A stretch of DNA of 64,000 bases, taken from assembly GCA_022508265.1 (NCBI GenBank), contig JAFLVP010000004.1, forward strand, positions 20,372-84,371, in the 5' to 3' direction. The DNA comes from Clostridiales bacterium (GTDB taxonomy: Bacteria; Bacillota; Clostridia; Christensenellales; Borkfalkiaceae). A program made the position numbers and the translations under genes. Every line of letters starts with the position of its first letter. The first letter of the stretch is position 1. The notes beneath the pieces are model-generated. The model had not been told where the DNA came from. It searched no databases and worked only from the letters and a program-made list of their open reading frames with translations. Shown in pieces: positions 37,318-45,700 of this stretch.

Positions 37318-37698
37318 TTAAAGTTTCATAATTAAGTCGAGTATTACCTCGTCTGCGGGGCAGAATGTGTATTGGGGAATTTCGTCGGGTGTTATCCATT
37401 TTATTGCGTTATGTTCGATAAGCTGCGGCTTTCCGTGTTCTATCGACGAGTTGTAAAGGGTAAGATGAACGGTAATATCGGGGTATTTATGGGTAACTTC
37501 GGCAAACTGTTCCCCTACGGCAATTTGTATATTCAGCTCCTCTTTGCACTCTCTTATGAGGGCGTCTTTTTTGCTCTCCCCCTTTTCAACCTTGCCGCCG
37601 ACGAACTCCCACATAAGCCCCCGCGCCTTGTTTGCGGGGCGCTGACATATTAAAAATTTACCCTCTTCCCAAATTAACGCCGCTACTACTTCTATCAT
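37318..37698 (-). CDS. NUDIX hydrolase, MutT-like (8-oxo-dGTP diphosphatase type)
   Basis: A 126-residue NUDIX protein of the small MutT size class. The NUDIX box GGKVEKGESKKDALIRECKEEL (quoted in part) fits G-x5-E-x7-REUXEEXGU, with Asn in place of the last glycine. The opening VVAALIWEEGKFLICQRP and the tail WITPDEIPQYTFCPAD resemble (d)CTP/8-oxo-dGTP pyrophosphatases. It probably cleans oxidised or non-canonical nucleotides. Its promoter (37728-37756) overlaps the end of the upstream HTH gene. Confidence 0.88.
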   Translation of the reverse strand: MIEVVAALIWEEGKFLICQRPANKARGLMWEFVGGKVEKGESKKDALIRECKEELNIQIAVGEQFAEVTHKYPDITVHLTLYNSSIEHGKPQLIEHNAIKWITPDEIPQYTFCPADEVILDLIMKL

Positions 37699-37727
37699 AA
37701 TTTTCCTTCTTTTCTCGGTATATGACT

Positions 37728-37756
37728 ATTATAGCGCAATTTATCTCAATTTTCAA
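37728..37756 (-). promoter_or_regulatory. Promoter of the NUDIX gene
   Basis: Minus-strand TTGAAA and TATAAT with 17-nt spacing, about 30 nt before the ATG. Confidence 0.6.
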
Positions 37757-38477
37757 TTATAACTTTGACTTTGCAGTAATATTGGTAGGCTGTTACGTAA
37801 ATTTCCGTTTCGGCGGGAGCATATACGCAGGTAAACAAGAAGGGGAATTCATCGCTGTATGTGTATTCGGGTACTTCCCCGTTGTAATCCCCCTCGTCGA
37901 AAGTCAGCAAATAACTGTCGTAGAATACATTAAATGCCGATTTGGGAAATGCCACCGTCTCGCTTCCCAACCAGGTGGGCTTTGTGTAAAATTTGTAGGT
38001 TTCGCCGACTTTGAGATGATATACCTTTATTTCGTTCTTCCCTTCTTGCACATAGTTGTAGTCTGACACTTCTTCATATTCGTCGGAATTGACGGCGAAA
38101 TCCGCGGTTATGCCCGTAATTATTCTGTTGTATCCGGCCTCATGATGTTTCCAATTGAGGACTACTCCCAAAAAGACAGCGGTTTCAATAAGCAGCGCGC
38201 CGGCGAGCGCGATTAAGGTTATCAGCCACTTTTTCTGGCGGGAAAGCATGCTGTTCTTCTCAACTATAATCGTCTGCGTTTCGCGGTCTGCAAGCATATC
38301 TTCGCGCGCAACGCCGAAGTACTCGGATATGTCGCGGATGGAGTCGTCGCTCGGAAGTCCCAAACCGTTCTCCCATTTGGCAACCGCGCTTCGGCTTACG
38401 TGAAGCTTTTCGGCAAGCTCCTCCTGCGTAAAGCCCCTGTCTTTTCGAAGCTCTTTTAATTTTTCGTGAAATTGCAT
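37746..38477 (-). CDS. Membrane-anchored XRE-type HTH regulator
   Basis: A 243-residue protein. Residues 1-~65 are a canonical helix-turn-helix (GFTQEELAEKLHVSRSAVAKWENG), followed by a linker, one membrane helix at ~85-107 (WLITLIALAGALLIETAVFLG), and an extracytoplasmic beta-rich domain of ~130 residues (VGETYKFYTKPTWLGS, FLFTCVYAPAETEIYVTAYQ). The layout suggests direct signal transfer across the membrane: an outside ligand controls DNA binding inside. Its target is not visible, but three helically phased repeats precede its own promoter. Confidence 0.85.
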   Translation of the reverse strand: MQFHEKLKELRKDRGFTQEELAEKLHVSRSAVAKWENGLGLPSDDSIRDISEYFGVAREDMLADRETQTIIVEKNSMLSRQKKWLITLIALAGALLIETAVFLGVVLNWKHHEAGYNRIITGITADFAVNSDEYEEVSDYNYVQEGKNEIKVYHLKVGETYKFYTKPTWLGSETVAFPKSAFNVFYDSYLLTFDEGDYNGEVPEYTYSDEFPFLFTCVYAPAETEIYVTAYQYYCKVKVIIEN

Positions 38478-38505
38478 ACGGCCCCCCTTAATTGGTCTTA
38501 AATAA

Positions 38506-38533
38506 ATTATATCAAAACCGCTGTTATTTGCAA
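38506..38533 (-). promoter_or_regulatory. Promoter of the membrane HTH regulator
   Basis: Minus-strand TTGCAA and TATAAT, 16-nt spacer. Three GTTAC repeats at 38545, 38556 and 38566 (11- and 10-bp spacing) lie just upstream of the -35 box and may bind an activator. Confidence 0.6.
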
Positions 38534-38628
38534 GAGTAAATTACGTTACTTACCCGTTACCCTCCGTTACTTTATAAAAATAATCACTCGGCAAACGTTA
38601 AGTCATTAAAATGCTTATTTATATTTGA

Positions 38629-38654
38629 CGCCCTGCGCCGTCTTGCGCAGGGCG
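38629..38654. terminator. Intergenic hairpin (terminator-like)
   Basis: CGCCCTGCGC, 6-nt loop, GCGCAGGGCG, then GTTTAATATTTATTTT on the plus strand. No plus-strand gene precedes it, so it either ends an unannotated small RNA or is a relic. Confidence 0.5.
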
Positions 38655-38721
38655 GTTTAATATTTATTTTGTGTACTTTTCTCCGTATTTTTTAATACAC
38701 TTGTCTACAATCTCTACACGA

Positions 38722-38747
38722 AAAACAGCGGGGCGCCCCGCTGTTTT
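38722..38747 (-). terminator. Terminator of the malic enzyme-SDR operon
   Basis: Perfect palindrome AAAACAGCGGGGC/GCCCCGCTGTTTT just after the SDR stop codon. Confidence 0.85.
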
Positions 38748-38752
38748 ATATG

Positions 38753-39553
38753 TTACGGTCTTTGTCCCAAACCGCCCTCTAAAGTGAGGGTTTCGCCCGT
38801 CATATACTTGAAGTCGGGAGAGGCGAGTTGAACGCATACCCGACCGATTTCTTTCTCTGCGTCGCCGAAGTGACCTGCGGGCGGTGTTTGGACGTTGGTT
38901 TTGTACGCTTCGGGATACGCATTTTGGAACTGTTCAAGCTGTGCCGTCCAAGCGAGGGGACAGATAACGTTGACGTTTATTCCGTCGGGAGCCCACTCTG
39001 TTGCGGCTACGCGGGTAAGTCCGCGGATACCTTCCTTGGCGGCGGCGTATGCGCACTGCCCGAAGTTTCCGAAAAGCCCCGCGCCCGAGGCAAAATTTAT
39101 AACAGAGCCCTTGGTCTCTTTAAGATAGGGGTAGCACGCTTTCATATAATAGAAAGTTGCGTACAGCCCCGAGTAGAGCGCAAGATTGAACTGCTCGGTG
39201 GTGTGGTCTTTTAAGGCAACACCCGAGGCGGACGCCTGCGCGTTGTTTATGAGCACGTCTATTCTGCCGAAGGTTTCCATAGTCTTTTCAACGACGGTTT
39301 TTACCACCTTTTCGTTGTCCGCGCCCGAATTTACGTCTGCTTGAAGAATTAAAACTTTTATGCCGTAGAGCCGCTCGAGCTCCTCCTTTGCGTCTTCGAG
39401 TTTTTTGAGGTTTCTGCCCGTGATAACGAGGTTTGCGCCCTCTTTTGCATATGCGGTGGCGATACCGTAGCCGATTGAACCGCACCGACCGTCGCCGAGC
39501 ACGGCTCGACCCGCGCCCGTAATAATTGCAGTTTTACCCGTTAAAAATCCCAT
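38753..39553 (-). CDS. Short-chain dehydrogenase/reductase (SDR) family oxidoreductase
   Basis: A classical SDR of ~266 residues. The Rossmann motif appears as TGAGRAVLGDGRCGSIGYG, carrying an unusual insertion between the glycines; NNAQAS replaces NNAG; the catalytic pair is in YAAAKEG (Tyr-x3-Lys) with the serine in NFASGAG. The ATG at 39553 has the correct 8-nt spacing to AGAGG; the ATG 6 nt earlier is too close. It lies 15 bp after the malic enzyme gene and shares its transcript. The substrate is unknown; the C-terminal GETLTLEGG is common to many SDRs. Confidence 0.88.
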   Translation of the reverse strand: MGFLTGKTAIITGAGRAVLGDGRCGSIGYGIATAYAKEGANLVITGRNLKKLEDAKEELERLYGIKVLILQADVNSGADNEKVVKTVVEKTMETFGRIDVLINNAQASASGVALKDHTTEQFNLALYSGLYATFYYMKACYPYLKETKGSVINFASGAGLFGNFGQCAYAAAKEGIRGLTRVAATEWAPDGINVNVICPLAWTAQLEQFQNAYPEAYKTNVQTPPAGHFGDAEKEIGRVCVQLASPDFKYMTGETLTLEGGLGQRP

Positions 39554-39568
39554 AATCATTTCCTCTTT

Positions 39569-40747
39569 TTATTTATATAACTTCGACACGCCCGTTTTAA
39601 CAGCCGCCTCCGCAACCGCCTTTGCAACGGCTTCATGCGCACGCTTATCCCATGCCTTAGGAAGTATGTACTCGAGGGAGAGCTCCTCGTCCGATACACA
39701 GTTTGCAATTCCGCGCGCCGCCGCTATCATCATCTCTTTGTTTACGGTGTTTGCTCTTACGTCCAGCGCACCGCGGAAGAGTCCGGGGAATACCAAAACG
39801 TTGTTTATTTGGTTGGCGTACTCGGACGAGCCCGTGCCCACAATAAATGCTCCCGCCTCCTTTGCGTCGTTGGGATTAATTTCGGGAACGGGGTTGGCGC
39901 AGGTAAACAATATACATTTATCCGCCATTGACGCTACCATTTCTTTGGTTATGCAGTTGGGACCCGAAACGCCTATAAGCACGTCCGCCCCTTTCATTGC
40001 ATCGGCAAGCAAGCCCTGCTTGTGTGATTTGTTGGTAACTTTTGCAATCTCTTTCTGTGCGGGGTTGAGCCAGTCGTTACCTTCGCAGATAATGCCCTTT
40101 CTGTCGCACATGGTTACGTCTTTCACACCGAAAGATATTAAAAATTTGGCAATTGCAATTCCCGCCGCGCCCGCGCCGTTTATAACGAGCTTTATCTCTT
40201 CTATTTTCTTTCCCGCAAGCTTTAAAGCGTTTAAAAGCGCCGCCGCCGAGACGATTGCCGTGCCGTGCTGGTCGTCGTGGAATACGGGAATGTCCAGCTC
40301 CTCCTTTAGCCTCGTCTCTATTTCGAAACAACGGGGCGCGGAGATGTCCTCAAGGTTAATGCCGCCGAAAGAGCCGGAGATTAACTTTATGGTCTTTATG
40401 ATGTCTTCGGTGTCCTTTGAGCCTATGCAGATGGGGAAGGCGTCCACGTCGCCGAACGCCTTAAAGAGAGCGCACTTACCTTCCATTACGGGCATGCCCG
40501 CCTCGGGCCCTATATCGCCAAGCCCCAAAACCGCCGTGCCGTCCGTGATTACGGGTACGGTGTTCCAACGGCGGGTGAGCTCGAAGCTCTTTTCTTTGTC
40601 CGCGTTGATTGCCATGCAAGGCTCGGCAACGCCGGGGGTGTACGCAAGTGACAATTCCTCTCTGTTCCCTACGGGAACGCGGACCTTTGTCTCTATCTTA
40701 CCCTTCCACTCGCCGTGTCTTTTAAGTGATTCCTTTCTGTAATCCAT
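39569..40747 (-). CDS. NAD(P)-dependent malic enzyme
   Basis: An enzyme of ~392 residues that decarboxylates malate to pyruvate with reduction of NAD(P). It is the short bacterial form. Motifs: SLAYTPGVAEP and GDIGPEAGMPVMEGK near the N-terminus, PVFHDDQHGTA with metal-binding acidic residues, NGAGAAGIAIAKF for dinucleotide binding, and FTCANPVPEI. The ORF-track GTG start includes the ribosome binding site (GGAAG), so the ATG at 40747 is used. It is the first gene of a two-gene operon with the SDR. Confidence 0.93.
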   Translation of the reverse strand: MDYRKESLKRHGEWKGKIETKVRVPVGNREELSLAYTPGVAEPCMAINADKEKSFELTRRWNTVPVITDGTAVLGLGDIGPEAGMPVMEGKCALFKAFGDVDAFPICIGSKDTEDIIKTIKLISGSFGGINLEDISAPRCFEIETRLKEELDIPVFHDDQHGTAIVSAAALLNALKLAGKKIEEIKLVINGAGAAGIAIAKFLISFGVKDVTMCDRKGIICEGNDWLNPAQKEIAKVTNKSHKQGLLADAMKGADVLIGVSGPNCITKEMVASMADKCILFTCANPVPEINPNDAKEAGAFIVGTGSSEYANQINNVLVFPGLFRGALDVRANTVNKEMMIAAARGIANCVSDEELSLEYILPKAWDKRAHEAVAKAVAEAAVKTGVSKLYK

Positions 40748-40784
40748 ATTTCTTACTTCCACCGTTTGCTTTTCTTATATTTAT

Positions 40785-40813
40785 ATTATACACGACGAAA
40801 ACCGCAAAGTAAA
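40785..40813 (-). promoter_or_regulatory. Promoter of the malic enzyme operon
   Basis: Minus-strand TTTACT and TATAAT with a 17-nt spacer, about 40 nt before the ATG. Confidence 0.6.
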
Positions 40814-40908
40814 ATCTTTAATATAAATTTGTGTGAAAGGTTGCTACCTTCCGCGTTTCCGTTTATGTCAAGTATAGCTAATTTTATGCATTTGATATTT
40901 ATAACAAA

Positions 40909-40935
40909 AGGTCTGGCGTTAGTAACGCCAGACCT
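40909..40935 (-). terminator. Terminator downstream of the orphan Rhs cassette
   Basis: AGGTCTGGCGTTA/TAACGCCAGACCT, a 13-bp arm hairpin; on the minus strand TTTTGTTATAAA follows. A smaller hairpin (AAACCC/GGGTTT) lies at about 40955. Confidence 0.8.
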
Positions 40936-41027
40936 AAAAAAGTTTTATCGTATAAAACCCTGTGGGTTTATTTAACTTTTTTATCTTTAAGTGTCGCACT
41001 TAATTTGATAATTGATTTAAATGCTAT

Positions 41028-41435
41028 TTAATACAATATATTTGCGACAATAAAGCTTACAATAAAAATCGAATAACCTAATACAACCCAAAATCTCAGT
41101 TCTTTTTTTAGAGAAAGTAATTGTCGGTCTCCGTTTATATGATCGGTGTTGCAATATCCTAGAAACAAAAAACCAATATTCGAGCACGTGCAAGATATAT
41201 AGTATGCACCCCGAAAAAAATAGTTCGCTTTTTCTACCCAGATTAACGCAAACACATTCCATTTAAACTGCCAAGCTTCTAAATAGACAAGACCGATAGG
41301 TATTACAATGGCCAAAAGGCTTCCGATTACCCAGTATATTATCCACTTGGCGCTCGGTTTTTTTGCTTCTTGGCAATAAACCCCGATATCATCTTTGAAG
41401 ATTTCTTTAAAAAAACAAATCAATCTTTTTAACAT
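41028..41435 (-). CDS. Small membrane protein, candidate immunity protein of the orphan Rhs tip
   Basis: A 135-residue protein with three or four hydrophobic segments (IIYWVIGSLLAIVIPIGLVYL; FWVVLGYSIFIVSFIVANIL). I do not recognise a family. It starts 5 bp after the orphan Rhs C-terminal cassette, the place where polymorphic-toxin immunity genes sit. The orphan tip is rich in hydrophobic glycine-containing segments, so a membrane immunity protein is plausible. Function is inferred only from position. Confidence 0.6.
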   Translation of the reverse strand: MLKRLICFFKEIFKDDIGVYCQEAKKPSAKWIIYWVIGSLLAIVIPIGLVYLEAWQFKWNVFALIWVEKANYFFRGAYYISCTCSNIGFLFLGYCNTDHINGDRQLLSLKKELRFWVVLGYSIFIVSFIVANILY

Positions 41436-41440
41436 TATCT

Positions 41441-42262
41441 CTAACCCAATAAGATATTTTTAGTCTTTAACCAGAAATAACTTAAAATAGAATCTACACC
41501 CTCAATAAAACTTTCAGACATAATCTCTTTTAAAAATACGCTCATAGTTGTCTTGCGGGTTTCTTTAAATATTGGTTTCAATAATTGGGGACCTACTTTA
41601 CTTGACCCTTTACTTATAAGCTCTCCACCATAAGCAAAGATTGCAGATAAAGCTACATTTTCAACAGTCTCCCATAAAAACTCTTGAGAGGTTCGCGTTT
41701 CTTGTCCAGTAAGTAAGTTTAGCCCATATGTTGTTAAATCTGCAACTAAAGATCCAACAACCGACGACGCAACGGGCCCGCCTATCGTAGCCAAAGCGCC
41801 AGCAACTGCACCACCGACACCAGCTCCGACATAAGTTTGCCACGATGAAAATTTTCCACCATTTAATACGTCGCTGACTAGTTGTCCAAAAAGCCCAGCA
41901 AATAACCCAATAGCAGCTCCCAATAATACCTGAGGAAAATGCCCGTCCGAGTCCGTATTCATTACGGGATTGTTGCCGCAATATGCATATAAGTTAAGTC
42001 CGTTTATTGTTTCGGGGTCGACATATTCAATAGAGTCTATATTTATAAATCTGCCAACTTCGGGGTCATAGTAACGGGTTTTCAGATAGTAGAAGCTCGT
42101 TTCGGTATCGTAGTAGTAGCTTCTGTAACGGAAAGGGTTGGCATTTGGAAGAGGTAAATGATCCGCTCCCGCGGTTATTGTATGGTTGCCCCATGCATTA
42201 TACGAATATTTTACTACAACCTTACCTGCGTTGTCAAGAATGGCTATTACATTGCCCTGCAT
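41441..42262 (-). CDS. Orphan Rhs core plus alternative C-terminal tip (5'-truncated cassette)
   Basis: The first ~100 residues match the Rhs-associated core of the large gene upstream (NPFRYRSYYYDTET, YLKTRYYDPEVGRFINIDS, INGLNLYAYCGNNP). After NTDSDG the sequence diverges into a new tip with glycine-rich hydrophobic stretches (GAAIGLFAGLFGQLVSDV) and a short final domain. Homology extends upstream of the ATG to about 42304 (YYARND in frame) where it meets a stop codon, so this is a core fragment without a native start. No promoter is visible and a terminator precedes it. It is best read as a silent tip that could replace the tip of the main gene by recombination. Confidence 0.8.
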   Translation of the reverse strand: MQGNVIAILDNAGKVVVKYSYNAWGNHTITAGADHLPLPNANPFRYRSYYYDTETSFYYLKTRYYDPEVGRFINIDSIEYVDPETINGLNLYAYCGNNPVMNTDSDGHFPQVLLGAAIGLFAGLFGQLVSDVLNGGKFSSWQTYVGAGVGGAVAGALATIGGPVASSVVGSLVADLTTYGLNLLTGQETRTSQEFLWETVENVALSAIFAYGGELISKGSSKVGPQLLKPIFKETRKTTMSVFLKEIMSESFIEGVDSILSYFWLKTKNILLG

Positions 42263-42322
42263 GTCATTGCGGGCGTAATACCTTTGTACTGTAAGTAACT
42301 CTCTATTTTATTTAGTAAAAAA

Positions 42323-42350
42323 AATGGGTTTGAAGAAATACAAACCCATT
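42323..42350 (-). terminator. Terminator of the main Rhs-immunity transcript
   Basis: On the minus strand AATGGGTTTG, 8-nt loop, CAAACCCATT, then TTTTTTACT. It separates the main Rhs unit from the orphan cassette. Confidence 0.9.
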
Positions 42351-42411
42351 CATTATACTTGAGAAATTATTGTTGTTTGTAAGTTTTAATGATTTTATAA
42401 GTACCGATAGA

Positions 42412-42765
42412 TTAAAATTTAATATCTTTTAAAAGCGCTTTTTCTATACTTAAAAAAGTATAAGCCATACATATTGGAGTGATAAATGCTAAAATCAAAC
42501 TTAATACTAACATCAAATCAGCTTTGAGCGGTAATATAACATACATATAAATTAAAAGTCCTGCAACACAAATAACGGTAATCGGAACGACCAAACTAAA
42601 GCAGTAGACATAAAATTTAAAACTACCTTTGGCTTTTGAAATATTGTACATACTCGTACCCAATGCTATTGCCCACCCTATTAAAGGAATTAAAGCTAAT
42701 AAAAGCTGCGTTTTAAACTTTATTAATTTTTTCTGCGGCTTAACATCATTTAAATCATTAAACAT
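42412..42765 (-). CDS. Small membrane protein, candidate immunity protein of the main Rhs toxin
   Basis: A 117-residue protein with three membrane segments (TQLLLALIPLIGWAIALGT; FSLVVPITVICVAGLLIYMY; LVLSLILAFITPICMAYTFL). AAGGAAG precedes the ATG, which lies 13 bp after the stop of the main Rhs gene and before a strong terminator. The position is that of an immunity gene. It is not similar to the second small membrane protein at 41028, as expected if the two protect against different tips. Assignment is by context only. Confidence 0.6.
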   Translation of the reverse strand: MFNDLNDVKPQKKLIKFKTQLLLALIPLIGWAIALGTSMYNISKAKGSFKFYVYCFSLVVPITVICVAGLLIYMYVILPLKADLMLVLSLILAFITPICMAYTFLSIEKALLKDIKF

Positions 42766-42778
42766 TTTTAAAACTTCC

Positions 42779-45700
42779 TTACCATAATTTTAGTGTAAAC
42801 ATCAAGCCTATGCCTTTTGCTGCTCCGACTTTTATTTGTCCGTTTTGAATTTTGAACACAAAACCCTCCGAACCCACTAATACTTCCGCATCAAAGTGTT
42901 CTGTATATGCACCAATTGTAAGCACCGTAGTCATAAATTCTACACCTATTCCGTCTGCTATATCGATACCACATGACGCTGATAAAGTTCCCACTTTCAG
43001 TCCCAAATAACCATTATCATCAACATTGTATCTTCCCTCAAATAAACTAAGATTGGCATCAATAAATGTAACACCCGTTGTTTTTACTGTAAGGACTTGC
43101 ATCGAGCCACTAATTGCTCTTGCTTCAAAATGCGATAAGAAGCGTTCGCCTAAATAAGCAAGATCGTTGCCTAAGTTGTTGAAACCGCTTAAATATCGCC
43201 TTTTAGGTGTATATCTTCCGCTATATAATAGTGCCCATTCAAATGAAAATAATGAAAAAATGTTTACATCGAAACTACTTTTGGGAGCAGTACCATTTTC
43301 ATCTTTATAAATTATAGGATTATTGCCACAATATGCATATAAGTTAAGTCCGTTTATAATTTCAGGATCGGCATATTGAATTGAGTCTATATTTATAAAT
43401 CTGCCTACTTCGGGGTCGTAATATCTTGTCTTTAAGTAATATAATCCCGTTTCAGTATCGTAGTAGTAGCTTCTGTAACGGAACGGGTTGGCATTTGCAA
43501 GAGGTAAGTACTTATCTTCTGCGATTATACTATGATTGCCCCAGGCATCGTAGCGATATTCTACCACCATATTGTCATTTGTGTCAAGTATAGCTACAAT
43601 ATTGCCCTGTATATCTTTACAGTAAGTATAATATTCGCCGAGATAGTTTATCCCAACTAAACCATAATGGTCATAGAAAAATTCTAAGCCGTTGCTCTGC
43701 TTTTTGAGTCTGCCCGCACTGTCGTAAGTAAACTTTATATCGTTTTTCTTTGTTCTCAATCCAAACGCGTCATACTCAAACGTAGTTCCGTTGTAACTTG
43801 CAAGCAGTCTGCCACGCGTCCACTCTGCGGGATTTCCACGGTAAATTACAGGATTTCCTACTTTATCATATTCGCACTCCTCGTTATTATACGATATCAG
43901 TCTGCCATTGTCATATTCTAATATTTTTTTGCTTTTTATTATGGGTGACCCGTTAAAAGTATATATAGATTCTTCTTTTAAAGTGATATTTCCGTTATTG
44001 TCATATGTGAAGAAATAACTCTTATCAAAATCTTTATTATCCTCCCTTACAAGTCGGTCTAACGCATCATAGGTATATTTTGCAACGAGTTCTCCGTTTC
44101 TCTCTATCGTGCTTATATTGCCGTGAGCATCGTAAGTATAATATAACGTCCTGCTGGTAGAGTTATAGCTTCTGTAGTTAAAACGGCCGGGTAAATTTGT
44201 AGCGTTATCCCCGAACTTTAAATAAGTTACGCGTTCTTCCGGATTATCCATGTTTGCGCAATACACGGTTCTGCCCAAGTATCTTCCGTTTGCATCCGTT
44301 TTATACTTTATTTTGAAAGGACCCGTTATTGCTGTCGTTATGTTTTCATTAAATTCGTCATGCTCATAAATGCAACCGTTGTCATAACTCAAAAGCCCTG
44401 CAATATCGTAACAATAGCTTTCTGCGTCCTGCCATTCTCCGTTTATAAATGTGTGTACAGAAAGCAGATTTCCGTACGAATCGTACTTAAGCTGTTTTTC
44501 CGCGCCCGTTAAATAATCTTTTTCGGTTTCCGTGCAAGTATCGAAATCGTAATGGCTTTCATAAATAAGCTCGCCGTTATAATATATCTTTTTAAAGCTC
44601 TGCGCCTTATCGGCCACCGCCTTAAACTTTTCGCCGTTTGCGTTGATGCGCGTTATTTTGTCCACCTTTATATCGTCTTCAATAACGTTATCCTCATACA
44701 GATAACTTTCGTATAGCTCATTATTCAAATATATTTTGCTTATCCGACGCTTTTTGTCATACTCATACGTTATGGGGATATTTCCGCTGTGATTAAATTC
44801 CGAAATCTCGTCTATGCTATATTCGGTTGAATTAGCGTTTTCCACACTGCCAATTGCTGCCGACATTTTAGTTACCCGATCACGATTATCGTATGTATAA
44901 AAATACTTACCGCCCTTGGGCATTGTGATTTTGTTAATCAACTCCGTATCGCCCGAGTATGCGTATTCTACGGAATTTAAACCGGTTTCGTCCTTTACTC
45001 CTATAATACGGTGCAAGCTGTCATACGATGTTTCGGAAATAAATGTTTCGTTGTCCTCCGAGCCGTTCACAGAGCCCGTCACAGATTTCTTTATCAAATC
45101 ACCACTTTCGCTATAAGTGTAAGTTTCCGTTTTTGTTTTGGAACTTTTTCCATTAAATTTTCTGGTTTGGACTTCCGCTACGGAACTTGAATTGCCTACA
45201 TATTTATATCTGGTTTCGCAGATTAATACCGCGTTATCGTAATTTTCCTTTTCGTCGATGCGTGCAACGCGGTGTTCGTCGTCATAGGTATACGTTTGTT
45301 CTATATTCTTTGTTCTCCCTCCTGCAAGTCTGATATTCTGTGTCTTAGAAGAGGAAACCGCATTATAGTTATCGAGCTTTATGGTGTTAATTTCATCTTC
45401 TATAAATTCGAACTCATCCAGCGGCTTTTTGTTTAAAGTATTTACATGGGATTTGTATGTTGTGTAGCCTTCATACGCAATGTACTCGTACTTTTCCGCC
45501 GCCACAACTCTATTTGCCGATACTGCAAAATATTCGCACTTTTCGCCTTTGTCGTTAAATACATATATCGATTTATTCTCGTCGGAATCGGTAATAATCG
45601 TGCGGCTTTCGGAGTAATCAAAATCCAGCTTTGAAAGTTCGGTTTTTAAGCTTGTCCCTTCGGGCACTTTGCTTAACATAGAATATTCCGTGATTGTTTT

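Noticed and set aside
39666-40742. Plus-strand ORF of 358 codons
   Set aside because: Long antisense frame of the malic enzyme gene caused by codon bias; the malic enzyme motifs are on the other strand.
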